From positions 124,001 through 188,000 of the forward strand of contig CAVWDE010000005.1 of the NCBI GenBank assembly GCA_963753685.1: 64,000 nt of DNA, in the 5' to 3' direction. The DNA is from DATAOG01 sp963753685. Lineage in GTDB: Bacteria > Pseudomonadota > Alphaproteobacteria > Geminicoccales > Geminicoccaceae. The position numbers and the translations under genes are program-made. Of this stretch, positions 18,097 to 27,234 are shown piece after piece (position 1 is the stretch's first letter; the number at the start of each line of letters is the position of its first letter). The notes below the pieces were generated by a model. That model was not told where the DNA came from, made no database searches, and was given only the letters and a program-made list of their open reading frames with translations.

Positions 18097-19616
18097 AGAT
18101 CCGGGCGCAGATCGGCAAGGTGCTCAACCTCGACAAGTGCATCGGCTGCCACACCTGCTCGGTGACCTGCAAGCAGGTGTGGACGTCGCGCGAGGGGGCC
18201 GAATATCACTGGTTCAACAACGTCGAGAGCAAGCCGGGCATCGGCTACCCCAAGGACTGGGAGAACCAGGACAAGTGGAAGGGCGGCTGGCGTCGCAAAG
18301 CCAACGGCAGGATCGAGCCGCGCATGGGCGGCAAATGGCGGATCCTCGCGAACATCTTCGCCAACCCGGACATGCCGGAGATCGACGACTACTACGAGCC
18401 GTTCGACTTCGAGTACAGCTACCTGCACAGCGCGCCGGAATCCGAGGCGGCGCCGACCGCGCGCGCGATCTCGCAGCTCACCGGCGAGCGCATGCAGAAG
18501 ATCGAGTGGGGACCGAACTGGGAGGAGATCCTGGGCGGCGAGTTCGCCAAGCGCTCGCGCGATAAGAACTTCGAGAACGTCGAGAAGGAGATCTACGGGC
18601 AGTTCGAGCAGACCTTCATGTTCTACCTGCCGCGGCTGTGCGAGCACTGCCTCAACCCGTCCTGCGCCGCGGTCTGCCCGTCGGGCGCGATCTACAAGCG
18701 CGAGGAGGACGGCATCGTCCTGATCGACCAGGAGAAGTGCCGCGGCTGGCGGATGTGCGTCTCCGGCTGCCCGTACAAGAAGATCTATTACAACTGGCAG
18801 TCGGGAAAATCGGAGAAGTGCATCTTCTGCTACCCGCGCATCGAGGCGGGCCAACCGACGGTCTGCTCCGAGACCTGTGTCGGGCGAATTCGCTACCTCG
18901 GCGTTCTGCTGTACGACGCCGATGGGATCGAGGCGGCGGCGAGCGTCCCCAACGACCAGGATCTGTACGGGGCGCAGCTCGGGCTGTTCCTCGATCCGAA
19001 CGATCCGGAGGTCGCCCGGCAGGCCCGCAAGGACGGCGTGGCGGACAACTGGATCGAGGCGGCCAAGATCTCCCCAGTCTGGAAGATGGCAATGGACTGG
19101 AAGGTCGCTTTTCCCCTGCACCCTGAGTACCGGACCCTGCCCATGGTCTGGTATGTCCCGCCGCTCAGCCCGATCCAGTCGGCGGCCGAGAACGGCGGGA
19201 TCGACGTCGATGACGACCGCATGCCGGACGTCCGGTCGCTCCGCATCCCGCTCAAATACCTCGCCAACCTTTTGACCGCGGGCGACGAGACGCCGGTCGC
19301 GCTCGCCCTCGAAAGGATGCTCGCGATGCGCGCCTACATGCGCCGCAAGCACGTTGACGGCGTGCTCGATGCCGGGATCGTCGAGCGGGTCGGGCTCTCC
19401 GAGCACCAGGTCGAGGAGATGTACCGCTACATGGCGATCGCCGACTACGAGGATCGCTTCGTCATCCCGACCAGCCACAAGGAGCTGGGCGAGCAGGCCT
19501 ACGACCAGCGCGGCACCTGCGGCTTTTCCTTCGGCTCTGGCTGCAGCGAAGGCAACAGCACCTTCAGCCTGTTCGGCCAGGACACCCGCAAGACCCGTGG
19601 GGAGCGCGCTTCATGA
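18093..19616 (+). CDS. narH: Respiratory nitrate reductase, beta subunit
   Basis: A 507-residue iron-sulfur protein. Near the N-terminus is CIGCHTCSVTCKQVW; further clusters are seen in CEHCLNPSCAAVCPSGAIYK, CRGWRMCVSGCPYKK (with the Trp that replaces a Cys in the [3Fe-4S] ligand set) and SEKCIFCYPR. It passes electrons from the NarI hemes to NarG. It overlaps narG by 4 bases at its start and narJ by 4 bases at its end, a sign of translational coupling. Confidence 0.97.
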   Translation: MKIRAQIGKVLNLDKCIGCHTCSVTCKQVWTSREGAEYHWFNNVESKPGIGYPKDWENQDKWKGGWRRKANGRIEPRMGGKWRILANIFANPDMPEIDDYYEPFDFEYSYLHSAPESEAAPTARAISQLTGERMQKIEWGPNWEEILGGEFAKRSRDKNFENVEKEIYGQFEQTFMFYLPRLCEHCLNPSCAAVCPSGAIYKREEDGIVLIDQEKCRGWRMCVSGCPYKKIYYNWQSGKSEKCIFCYPRIEAGQPTVCSETCVGRIRYLGVLLYDADGIEAAASVPNDQDLYGAQLGLFLDPNDPEVARQARKDGVADNWIEAAKISPVWKMAMDWKVAFPLHPEYRTLPMVWYVPPLSPIQSAAENGGIDVDDDRMPDVRSLRIPLKYLANLLTAGDETPVALALERMLAMRAYMRRKHVDGVLDAGIVERVGLSEHQVEEMYRYMAIADYEDRFVIPTSHKELGEQAYDQRGTCGFSFGSGCSEGNSTFSLFGQDTRKTRGERAS

Positions 19617-20359
19617 GGCGCGGTACGGAGCGTTCGTCCATGCTGACTTTCAAGGTCGCGAGCGCGCTCTTGGTCTATCCGGAGGAGCAGCTGATCGAGA
19701 GCCTGGGCGAGATGGCCGCAGTCCTGGAGGCCGAGGGCGCGTTGCCCAAGGCCGATCAACGCGGACTCGAGGAGCTGATCGCCGATCTCCGCACCTCCGA
19801 TCTGATGGACGCACAGGCGCGCTATGTCGCGCTGTTCGACCACGCGCGCTCGCTCTCGCTGCACCTCTACGAGCACAGTCACGGCGAGTCGCGTGACCGT
19901 GGCCAGGCGATGGTCAACCTCTTGAGCCACTATCGCACTAAGGGGCTCGAGCTCGGGACCTCCGAGCTACCAGACTTCCTGCCGCTGTTCCTCGAGTTCC
20001 TCTCGATGCAGCCGGCGGACGAGGCGCGCGCCCTGCTCGGCCAGGCGATCCCGGTCGTGGCGCTTCTGCGGGCGCGACTGGAGCGGCGCGGCTCGCCCTA
20101 TGCCGCGGTGTTCCGGGCGATCGAGGCGCTCGCAGGGCAGCGAGCCGACGAGGGGGCGATCCGCGAGACCGTGAAAGGGGAGGTGCCGGACGACACCCCC
20201 GAGGCGCTCGATCGCGCCTGGGCCGAGGCCCCCGTCACCTTCGGCAACGACCCGGGCGCCACCGCCGCCTCAGGCTGTGGCGCCGCGTCCGCCATGGTCG
20301 CGCGCTTCGCGCCGCGGTCCGGCTCCAGGACGACCGCTGACCGGAGTGGCACGAGATGA
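19613..20359 (+). CDS. narJ: Nitrate reductase assembly chaperone
   Basis: A 248-residue NarJ. The ATGA overlap with narH fixes the start at 19613, though an ATG at 19640 (MLTFKVASALL) is where the conserved part begins. The core YVALFDHARSLSLHLYEHSHGESRDRGQAM is characteristic (parts: YVALFDHARSLSLHLYEH and SHGESRDRGQ). NarJ binds the NarG N-terminus and assists molybdenum cofactor and Fe-S insertion before membrane attachment; it is not part of the final enzyme. The C-terminus is long and low in complexity. It overlaps narI by 4 bases. Confidence 0.95.
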   Translation: MRRGTERSSMLTFKVASALLVYPEEQLIESLGEMAAVLEAEGALPKADQRGLEELIADLRTSDLMDAQARYVALFDHARSLSLHLYEHSHGESRDRGQAMVNLLSHYRTKGLELGTSELPDFLPLFLEFLSMQPADEARALLGQAIPVVALLRARLERRGSPYAAVFRAIEALAGQRADEGAIRETVKGEVPDDTPEALDRAWAEAPVTFGNDPGATAASGCGAASAMVARFAPRSGSRTTADRSGTR

Positions 20360-21060
20360 CCTACCTCGATCAGTTCCTGTTCGGCTTCTACCCCTATCTC
20401 TGCATGGTATCCTTCTTCCTCGGCAGCTGGGCGCGCTTCGATCGCAGCCAGTACACCTGGCGAGCCCAGTCGAGCCAGCTCCTGCGGCGCAAGCAGCTGC
20501 TGTGGGGCAGCATCCTGTTCCACGTCGGCATCCTCGGCCTGTTCTTCGGCCACTTCTTCGGCCTCCTGACGCCGCCCGAGGTCTACCACGCGCTGGGCTT
20601 GAGCTCGAAAGCCAAGCAGCTGATGGCGATCGTCGTCGGCGGCATCCTCGGGGTCACCTGCTTCGTCGGCATGACCATGCTGATCCACCGCCGCCTGTTC
20701 GACGCGCGCATCCGCCTGACCAGCAAGCCGACCGACATCTTCATCCTGCTGTTCATCTACGCCCAGCTGATCCTCGGCATCGTCGGCATCCCGGTCTCGC
20801 TCGCCAACGGCGATGGCACCTACATGCTGGTGATGGCCGAGTGGGCCCGCAACATCCTCACCTTCCAGCCCGGCTCGCCGGAGCTGCTCGCGGGCGTGCC
20901 GTGGATCTACAAGATCCACATCGCGGCCGGCATGACGCTGTTCCTGCTGACGCCCTTCACCCGCCTCGTGCACGTCTGGAGCGCACCCATCTGGTACCTG
21001 TTGCGGCCCGGCTATCAGATCGTGCGCCGGCACGCCAACCTGTCCAAGGGGGGCATCTAG
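20356..21060 (+). CDS. narI: Respiratory nitrate reductase, gamma subunit (b-type diheme)
   Basis: A 234-residue membrane protein with five predicted helices. His residues that can ligate the two b hemes are seen in the second helix region (FHVGILGLFFGHFFG) and in the fifth (IYKIHIAAGMTLFLL, TRLVHVWSAP). It oxidises quinol at the inner membrane and feeds NarH. It is the last of the four overlapping nar genes and is followed 2 bases later by the isomerase gene. Confidence 0.96.
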   Translation: MTYLDQFLFGFYPYLCMVSFFLGSWARFDRSQYTWRAQSSQLLRRKQLLWGSILFHVGILGLFFGHFFGLLTPPEVYHALGLSSKAKQLMAIVVGGILGVTCFVGMTMLIHRRLFDARIRLTSKPTDIFILLFIYAQLILGIVGIPVSLANGDGTYMLVMAEWARNILTFQPGSPELLAGVPWIYKIHIAAGMTLFLLTPFTRLVHVWSAPIWYLLRPGYQIVRRHANLSKGGI

Positions 21061-21062
21061 CC

Positions 21063-21860
21063 TTGGCGATCCTCGTGAATGGCGTCGAGATCAGCGAGCA
21101 CGCCATCAATTCCGAGCTCCAGTATCACCCGGCGGGCTCGGTCGTGGCGGCGGCCGCGAAGGCGGCGCGGGCGTTAGTGGTGCGCGAGCTGCTGCTGCAG
21201 ACAGCAGCACGGCGCGGGATCGATCGGCCGGACCCCCCTCCGCCGGGGCAGACGGACGCGCGCGAGACCGACGACGAGGCCCTGATCCGGACCCTGATCG
21301 CGCGCGAGGTCAGGACGCCCTCGCCCGACGAGGCGAGCTGCCGGCGCTTCTACGAGCAGAACCTGAAGCGCTTTCGCAGCTCGGACCTGTTCGAGGCGGC
21401 GCACATCCTGTTTCCGGCCGACCCCGCGGACGCCGACGCCACCGCGCGGGCCAAGCAGCAGGCGACTGCGGCGCTTCAGGAGGTGCTGGCGGCGCCGGAG
21501 CGCTTCGCCGACCTGGCGAAGGAGCTCTCGGCCTGCCCGTCGGCGGCGCAGGGCGGCCATCTCGGTCAAATCAGCCGCGGCCAGACGGTCCCGGAGTTCG
21601 AGACTTTCCTTTACAACCTCGAGCAGGGCCAGATCTGCCCGGTGCCGGTCAAGACACGGTTCGGCTACCACGTTCTGCGCCTCGACCGCCGAATCGAGGG
21701 CCGCCAGCTGCCGTTCGAGGCGGTCAAGGAGCGGGTCGCCGATTACCTGCGCGAGCACGTCTGGCGGCGCGCGGTCAGCCAGTATCTGCAGTTGTTGGTC
21801 GGGCAGGCGGAGATCCGGGGCATCGAGTTGAACGGGGCGAGCACGCCCCTGGTCCAATGA
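21063..21860 (+). CDS. Parvulin-type peptidyl-prolyl isomerase of the nar operon
   Basis: A 265-residue protein starting at a TTG two bases after narI, with AAGGGGGG before it. The C-terminal half is a PpiC/rotamase domain: EAAHILFPADP, FADLAKELSACPSA, GGHLGQISRGQTVPEFE, GQICPVPVKTRFGYHVLRLD. The N-terminal half is a SurA/NifM-like helical region (VNGVEISEHAINSE). No signal peptide is visible, so it probably acts in the cytoplasm. PpiC-type genes are often linked to narGHJI and are thought to help fold the enzyme. Confidence 0.85.
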   Translation: MAILVNGVEISEHAINSELQYHPAGSVVAAAAKAARALVVRELLLQTAARRGIDRPDPPPPGQTDARETDDEALIRTLIAREVRTPSPDEASCRRFYEQNLKRFRSSDLFEAAHILFPADPADADATARAKQQATAALQEVLAAPERFADLAKELSACPSAAQGGHLGQISRGQTVPEFETFLYNLEQGQICPVPVKTRFGYHVLRLDRRIEGRQLPFEAVKERVADYLREHVWRRAVSQYLQLLVGQAEIRGIELNGASTPLVQ

Positions 21861-21873
21861 TTCGCCTGCACGC

Positions 21874-22218
21874 TTGGGCAGGCGCTCGCAGAAGGCGGAG
21901 CTGGCGGTCATGATGCTGGGACGGGCGCTCAAGGAGCTGGCGCGCACCTCGGATGAATCGGTGGCCCTGGAACTGCTGCCCGATCTCGTGCTCCTCGGCC
22001 GCACCCAGGCCGCCGCGGCGGCGGCCGGTCTGCCCCTGAACCAATATGTGCTCGAGGCCTGCCGGGCGTTTCTCGACCGCGCCGGTGATGAGGAGTGGGC
22101 AACCCTCATGAGCCGGCTGCGCGACGGCGCCGAGCCGGGGATCACCCTGGTCGCGATGGCCGTGCAGTCGAGGTTCGATGGCGGAGCGTGCGGCTGCGGG
22201 CACGGGACGCGGGCATGA
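21874..22218 (+). CDS. Small uncharacterised protein after the nar genes
   Basis: At most 114 residues from a TTG start; an internal ATG at 21910 (MMLGRALKELARTSD) is also possible. The sequence is mainly helical (ELLPDLVLLGRTQAAAAAAG, then PLNQYVLEACRAFLDRAGDE). It ends in a Gly/Cys-rich tail (GGACGCGHGTRA). I do not recognise the family. It is collinear with nar and only 13 bases after the isomerase, so it is probably co-transcribed. Confidence 0.55.
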   Translation: MGRRSQKAELAVMMLGRALKELARTSDESVALELLPDLVLLGRTQAAAAAAGLPLNQYVLEACRAFLDRAGDEEWATLMSRLRDGAEPGITLVAMAVQSRFDGGACGCGHGTRA

Positions 22219-22270
22219 GCGGCCGCACGCCGAGCCGACGGCCCGCGAACACGCTTGTCGGAGGCTCGGC

Positions 22271-22603
22271 ATGAGCGAGAACGTCGCGAGCTACTACTGG
22301 CGGGGGCAGGGGCCGCTCTGGAAGGTGTATTGGCTGTACGGCGTCCTCGGCAGCACCGTTCTCGCCGGGATCCTGCTGCTCCTGATGCAGCGAAGCGCGC
22401 CGGCCGGCGGATGGTTCCAGCTCGTATTGCTCGTTCTTGTGGCCTACACGGTCTGGATCGTAATTTCCGTGTGGCGCTGTGCCTTCAACGTGGAGAATCC
22501 GGTGTACGGCCACATGGCCCGCGCGCTGACCGTGGGTTGGGCGATCAACGCCCTGCTGGTACTGGGTTTCCTGGAGCTTCAGTTCCTGCAGGCGAGCGGT
22601 TGA
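22271..22603 (+). CDS. Small inner-membrane protein, unknown function
   Basis: A 110-residue protein with three hydrophobic segments (about 19-40, 49-66 and 86-105). The start ATG at 22271 is the one nearest the hydrophobic core; an upstream in-frame start at 22178 would add a basic, low-complexity leader. Position suggests membership of the nar transcript, but nothing in the sequence ties it to nitrate metabolism. Confidence 0.6.
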   Translation: MSENVASYYWRGQGPLWKVYWLYGVLGSTVLAGILLLLMQRSAPAGGWFQLVLLVLVAYTVWIVISVWRCAFNVENPVYGHMARALTVGWAINALLVLGFLELQFLQASG

Positions 22604-22796
22604 CGGCAATACCGCCCAGGCCGGGCAGCGGATCGGACAGTGCGCCGCGGGCCAGCTCGCCCCACGGAGCCTGGAGACCGCGTCGCCGCTGCGCATTCTG
22701 CAACGTCCGGCTGAAAAATCGTCGATCGAACAAATCATGACTCGGCGTTATACGCTCACAACCGATACCGCGAACCGCAGAGATGATGGCTCAGAC

Positions 22797-23014
22797 GTGA
22801 TCACCCCCGGGCAGATCCGGGCGGCGCGGCGTTGCTCGGCATGGACCGGCGGGCGCTCGCCGCTACCGCCGCCCTCCAGCGCATGGAGGCGAGCGAGGGC
22901 GCCTGCCCTCTGCCCGAGGCGAGCCCGGAGCCGACTGCCGGCTCTGCCCCTAAAAGGTCCGCTGACTGCCTGCTTGCCGCCATTTCGGAGCACATGCGTC
23001 ACTTCCGAGTCTGA
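22797..23014 (+). pseudogene. XRE-type HTH regulator remnant
   Basis: The first frame starts ITPGQIRAARR, the usual opening of a family of short XRE regulators. A base is missing or added near 22835, after which another frame gives LLGMDRRALAATAALQRMEA. The second helix-turn-helix part and the C-terminus are deleted or scrambled. It lies in a 560-base stretch of debris between the nar cluster and the efflux genes; 22604-22796 holds nothing recognisable. Confidence 0.45.
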
Positions 23015-23029
23015 CCCTACCGGTCTTTG

Positions 23030-23110
23030 ACGTGGGAGGAACTGGCCAAGATCGGCGCGCGCATTGTGCGCCATGGCCGCCACGTCGTGTTTCCGCTCGC
23101 CGAGATCCCG
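23030..23110 (+). pseudogene. C-terminal scrap of an IS1380-type transposase
   Basis: One frame reads TWEELAKIGARIVRHGRHVV then FPLAEIP, which matches the tail found in many IS1380/IS4-group transposases (KIGA-VVRH-RYVTFQLAEV). Only about 27 codons remain and no inverted repeats are found around it. It is not derived from the IS1380 copy at 4.7 kb, whose C-terminus differs. Confidence 0.5.
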
Positions 23111-23121
23111 CATGATGATAT

Positions 23122-23147
23122 CTTATCAGAGTATCGGGGTTGATAAG
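23122..23147. promoter_or_regulatory. Palindrome upstream of emrA, possible operator
   Basis: A perfect 7-bp inverted repeat CTTATCA / TGATAAG separated by 12 bases lies 14 bases before the emrA ATG. Its size and place suit a repressor site of the MarR or TetR kind, as is common for emrAB pumps, but no such regulator gene is adjacent. Confidence 0.5.
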
Positions 23148-23160
23148 GGCGCTAGAAGCC

Positions 23161-24705
23161 ATGCCCGCCGAGACGACCGAGACGCAGGGAGGCAACGGCG
23201 GCGAGCCGGCTCCGGCCGAGGCGGGTGCGATTGGTGAAGGCGTCTCGGCTGAGCACGGAGCCAATTCGTCGCCGGTCGTTCCCCCGGAGTCCGGCCACCG
23301 GCTGACGCGATGGCGAAAGCTGCTGATCGGCGTGCTGGGCGCGCTGGTTGTTGCAGGCGTCGCCGCTTTCGGGGTTCCCTGGATCGAGCTGACATTCAGC
23401 ACCGTCTCGACAGATGACGCCTATGTGAACGGGCATGTGACGTTTGTCGCTCCCCGTGTCGGAGGCCAGATTTCTCGGGTTCTGGTGGACGACAACAACC
23501 GAGTGCGCAGAGGAGATCTGCTGGCCGAACTCGACAAGGAGCCTTATCAGGTCGCCGTCTCCCAGAAGAAGGCCGCCGTCGACACGGCGAATGCGGACCT
23601 GCAGGCGGCGATCGCCAGGGTGCGCGGCATTGAAGCAGAGGCGAGAAGCCGACGCTGGAACTTGCAACGCGCCGTGGAGGGTGTCGACAACCAGATAGCT
23701 CTCCTGCATGCAAGGGTTGCTGCCCTCGACAAGAGCAAGGCCGCGTTGACGCTGGCGCAAGTTGAATTCGATCGGGCAAAACGGCTGCTCTCCACCGCTG
23801 CTGGCAACCGTGAGGTGTACGACCAGCGGCAAGCGGAGTTGACGACCGCCAACGCCAACGTCGCCGCGGCGCTTGCTGAAGTCTACCAGGTCCGCGCCTC
23901 CTTAGGGCTGCCTGGACAACCCGAAAACGGCGAAAGCCTCGGCCAGGTGCCGGAGGGTCTCGATCAGACCTTCTCCTCGGTCCTCGAGGCGCAGGCAGGC
24001 CTGATCGAGAGCGCGGCTCAGATCGGCGTCATCCACTCCTACGACCAGAGCCCGAAACAGATGCTCGAGGAGTTCGCAAAGCTGGGTGACATCGACCGCG
24101 TCTTCACTCAGCTGACGGCGACGGCTCCGGCGGTCAAACAGGCGGAGGCCAAGCTCGAATCTGCCAAGCGCGATCTCGCCCAGGCCGAACTGGACCTTCA
24201 GTATTGCGATATCGTGGCCGACATCGACGGTGTCGTCACCCGTCGGAACGTCAATCCGGGCAATTACGTCCAAGTCGGCCAGAATCTCATGGCCATCCGC
24301 TCGCTCGACGAAATCTGGGTCGATGCCAATTTCAAAGAGACACAGCTTAGCGACCTGCGCATTGGCCAGTCTGTCGATCTGTATGTCGACATGTACGGCA
24401 GCCGACACGTCTTCAAGGGTCGGGTCGCCGGCTTTACGATGGGAACCGGATCGACCCTGGCGCTGCTGCCGCCGCAGAACGCCACCGGTAACTTCGTCAA
24501 GGTGGTGCAGCGGCTACCGGTCCGGATCGATCTCGCCGGGTATGACCCGAACGAGGAGCCTCTGTTCATCGGGACCTCCGTCGTTCCCTACGTTCATATC
24601 GACGAGCCGCCGACCGGACCCGATGCCGGGAAGTTTCTGCAGGCCTACCAGCCTCGATCGCAATCCGCCGGTTCGTCCCAGAGCGCGCCGGACGCCAGCA
24701 AATGA
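23161..24705 (+). CDS. emrA: EmrA-type membrane fusion protein of a multidrug efflux pump
   Basis: A 514-residue HlyD-family periplasmic adaptor. A proline/glutamate-rich cytoplasmic leader is followed by one membrane helix (about 51-70) and the first half of a lipoyl domain (STDDAYVNGHVTFVAPRVGG). A long coiled-coil hairpin spans about 115-320. The second lipoyl half (VADIDGVVTRRNVNPGNYVQ) and the beta-barrel (DEIWVDANFKETQLSDLRIG) follow. An ATG at 23161 is preferred over an upstream TTG. It links the inner-membrane EmrB to an outer-membrane channel that is not encoded here. ATGA overlap with emrB. Confidence 0.88.
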   Translation: MPAETTETQGGNGGEPAPAEAGAIGEGVSAEHGANSSPVVPPESGHRLTRWRKLLIGVLGALVVAGVAAFGVPWIELTFSTVSTDDAYVNGHVTFVAPRVGGQISRVLVDDNNRVRRGDLLAELDKEPYQVAVSQKKAAVDTANADLQAAIARVRGIEAEARSRRWNLQRAVEGVDNQIALLHARVAALDKSKAALTLAQVEFDRAKRLLSTAAGNREVYDQRQAELTTANANVAAALAEVYQVRASLGLPGQPENGESLGQVPEGLDQTFSSVLEAQAGLIESAAQIGVIHSYDQSPKQMLEEFAKLGDIDRVFTQLTATAPAVKQAEAKLESAKRDLAQAELDLQYCDIVADIDGVVTRRNVNPGNYVQVGQNLMAIRSLDEIWVDANFKETQLSDLRIGQSVDLYVDMYGSRHVFKGRVAGFTMGTGSTLALLPPQNATGNFVKVVQRLPVRIDLAGYDPNEEPLFIGTSVVPYVHIDEPPTGPDAGKFLQAYQPRSQSAGSSQSAPDASK

Positions 24706-26309
24706 CGGATGCGGCACTCTCGGCGGCCAGACCCCATGCCGCGGGGAGCCCGTGGCTCCTGGCCGCCACGGTCGTGGTGCCGACGTTCATGGAGGTGCTC
24801 GATACCACGATCGCGGTGGTCGCACTCCGGTATATCGCCGGCGGCCTGTCAGCCACGGTCGATGATGGTGAATGGGTTCTCACGAGCTACCTTGCCGCCA
24901 ACGCCATCATCCTGCCGATCACCGGCTGGCTGAGCGCGCATCTCGGTCGGCGAAACTACTTCCTGCTGTCGATCGCCGTATTCACCCTGGCTTCCGCACT
25001 ATGCGGGATGGCCAGCAGCCTCAGTCAGCTGATCCTGTTCCGCGTCATCCAGGGCCTGGCGGGCGGCGGTCTGCAGCCCTCCAGCCAGGGCGTGCTGCTG
25101 GACGCCTTCCCCCGGGAAAAGCAGGGCGTTGCGATGACGCTCTTTGGCCTCGCGGCCCTGATCGCGCCGGTTGTCGGCCCGACCCTCGGGGGATGGATCA
25201 CCGACCAGTACAGTTGGCGATGGGTCTTCTTGATCAACGTGCCCGTCGGGGTCCTGGTATTTGTCGCCTGTTATGCCCAGCTCCGCGACCCGGACTATCT
25301 CGTCGCCCAGCGCCGCGAGCTGAAGAAGCAGCCGTTTCAGTTCGACTCGATCGGCCTGTCGCTCCTGGTCATCGCCATGGTCAGCTGGGAAGTGATGCTG
25401 AGCAAGGGGCAGGAGTGGGACTGGCTGAGCGATCCCTTCTGGCGCGTGCAGACTTTGGCCATTTTGTTCGCTGTCGGCCTGGTCGGGCTCGTCTTTTGGG
25501 AATTGCGGCACCGCAGCCCCGTGATCAATTTCCGGCCACTACGCGAACGCAACTTCGCCGCATGCTGCGTCATCATCTTTGGCGCTTACCTCGTGCTCTA
25601 TGGCGCCAGTACTTCGCTGCCCGGATTGCTTCAGTCCCTGTTCGGCTATGATGCGATGAGCGCGGGGTTGGTCATGTCACCGGCCGGAGTCTTTGCCATC
25701 CTGGCCATGCCCATCGTCGGCTTCACGCTCGGTCGGGGGACGGACGCCAGGTGGCTGATCGCCGCCGGGCTGCTGGCGATGACGGCCGGGAACTATTGGA
25801 TGTCCCAGCTGAACCTGGACATCAGCCCAGGCCAGGCGGTCTGGCCCCGGGTGGTCCTGATCGCCGGACTGGCGGTATGTTTCGCACCTTTGAATGTGGC
25901 AGCCTACCTCTATACGCCGAAGGAGCTGCGTGGGGCGGCCGTCGGCCTGTTGAGCCTTCTGCGCAACGAAGGCGGCAGTGCCGGAACGTCGTTGGCGCAA
26001 ACCTTTCACGAGCGCCGCGACCAGTTCCACAGTCTGCGTCTTGGCGAGTATCTCGATCCCTTCAACGCGGCCGCGCGGTCCTTCATCGGCCAGGCTACGG
26101 CCTTCTTCCACCAGCAGACCGCCGATCCGGTCGCTTCGCAGCAGCTCGCTTGGCGGGGGCTCGAGATTCTCCGCCAGCAGCAAGCCTCGGCGCTGGCCTA
26201 TTTCGACACCTTCTGGGTCTTCGCCGCCTTGACGCTCGCGCTCGTGTTCGTGGTTCTGCTCATGAAGCGCTCGGTGGCTGAAAAAGGCGCTCACATCGGT
26301 TCCGAGTGA
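24702..26309 (+). CDS. emrB: EmrB-type drug:H+ antiporter (DHA2 family, 14 TM)
   Basis: A 535-residue major facilitator protein with 14 hydrophobic segments. Helix 1 holds the family motif (VVVPTFMEVLDTTIAVVAL), followed by LGRRNYFLLSIAVFTLASAL and GLAALIAPVVGPTLGGWITD (motif C). It exports hydrophobic compounds with EmrA. Translation is coupled to emrA through the 4-base overlap. The next 206 bases to the cupin stop hold no gene; the two genes converge. Confidence 0.9.
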   Translation: MTDAALSAARPHAAGSPWLLAATVVVPTFMEVLDTTIAVVALRYIAGGLSATVDDGEWVLTSYLAANAIILPITGWLSAHLGRRNYFLLSIAVFTLASALCGMASSLSQLILFRVIQGLAGGGLQPSSQGVLLDAFPREKQGVAMTLFGLAALIAPVVGPTLGGWITDQYSWRWVFLINVPVGVLVFVACYAQLRDPDYLVAQRRELKKQPFQFDSIGLSLLVIAMVSWEVMLSKGQEWDWLSDPFWRVQTLAILFAVGLVGLVFWELRHRSPVINFRPLRERNFAACCVIIFGAYLVLYGASTSLPGLLQSLFGYDAMSAGLVMSPAGVFAILAMPIVGFTLGRGTDARWLIAAGLLAMTAGNYWMSQLNLDISPGQAVWPRVVLIAGLAVCFAPLNVAAYLYTPKELRGAAVGLLSLLRNEGGSAGTSLAQTFHERRDQFHSLRLGEYLDPFNAAARSFIGQATAFFHQQTADPVASQQLAWRGLEILRQQQASALAYFDTFWVFAALTLALVFVVLLMKRSVAEKGAHIGSE

Positions 26310-26515
26310 GCGATCGCGCTCCCTGTCGTAAACGCCCGCGGAAGGAACCCGGCCAGGATCGAGGAGCCCGCGACGCGGTGCGTCCGGGCGACCGGCATTC
26401 CGTGCCCATCGAGCCGGCAGACATCCGACCCCATTCGCCCCTCGCGATCGGACCGCGCTCGATCCGGTCCGCTCGAACCTCAGTTCCCGAATGGGGTCGT
26501 CAGTTCCCTCTCCAC

Positions 26516-26905
26516 TCACTCTACTGGCACGAGCGCCGGAGCGCCTTTGTCCTTGATCAACAACACCAAGAATTTTGCCGGCTTGGTACTGCTTGCGTTC
26601 CGGTCAACGACATGAACATCGTCGGGACCTTCATAGAAGGTCTGACCGGCTGTCAGCGTCACCGGTTTTCCACCCTTCACCTGCATCACGACGGAGCCCT
26701 CCAGTACGTAAACAAACGCCTGTGCATTGTGTCGATGGATAGCGCTCGAGCCGCCGGGCGCATGCTCTACTGTGATCATCAGAACTTCCTTGCCGGGATC
26801 CTCCGTAAGATCTTTCGACATGAGCGGCGTGACCTTAGCTTCCTGAGCCATCGCCGGGCCGGTCATGAGGCATAGCAGAACCAGCGCACCGAGTTTGGTC
26901 GTCAT
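26516..26905 (-). CDS. Exported small cupin protein
   Basis: A 129-residue protein with a signal peptide (MTTKLGALVLLCLMTGPAMAQ). The start follows a strong GAAGGAGG site; an upstream start would put a charged leader ahead of the signal. A single cupin domain shows motif 1 (AIHRHNAQAFVYVLEGSVVM) and motif 2 (GQTFYEGPDDVH), so a metal site is likely. Such periplasmic cupins are of unknown substrate. It stands alone on the minus strand. Confidence 0.8.
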   Translation of the reverse strand: MTTKLGALVLLCLMTGPAMAQEAKVTPLMSKDLTEDPGKEVLMITVEHAPGGSSAIHRHNAQAFVYVLEGSVVMQVKGGKPVTLTAGQTFYEGPDDVHVVDRNASSTKPAKFLVLLIKDKGAPALVPVE

Positions 26906-27234
26906 AGTCCCCTCCTTCGTTCGTCGCCCGAGACCCCCGGGTGCAACGCCCCGCTCGGGCATTTCACGATCACGGCACCGATGGTATCAGCGCCGGCCTC
27001 GCTGGGAAGAATCCTTCCCATCTCTTCTGCGGCACCACATGGTTTCCAACCCGTCCGCCCACGTCGCAATATTCCCTTCGCCGAGTCCTCCAGCGTCGCT
27101 CCAACCAAGACCACCTCAGAAGCATATTGCGGTGACTCGGGGTTCCCAGTCTGAATGTTTGCGCGAAGCGCCGAGGGCGTGCCAGCCAGCTCGCGACAGC
27201 GGGTGAGATCCCTGGGCCCACCTCGGATGCAGGA
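26906..27234. other. 329-base gap with no gene seen
   Basis: Apart from the ribosome site of the cupin gene at its left edge, I find no motif, hairpin or coding signal here. Several short shadow frames exist but are not supported. Confidence 0.5.
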
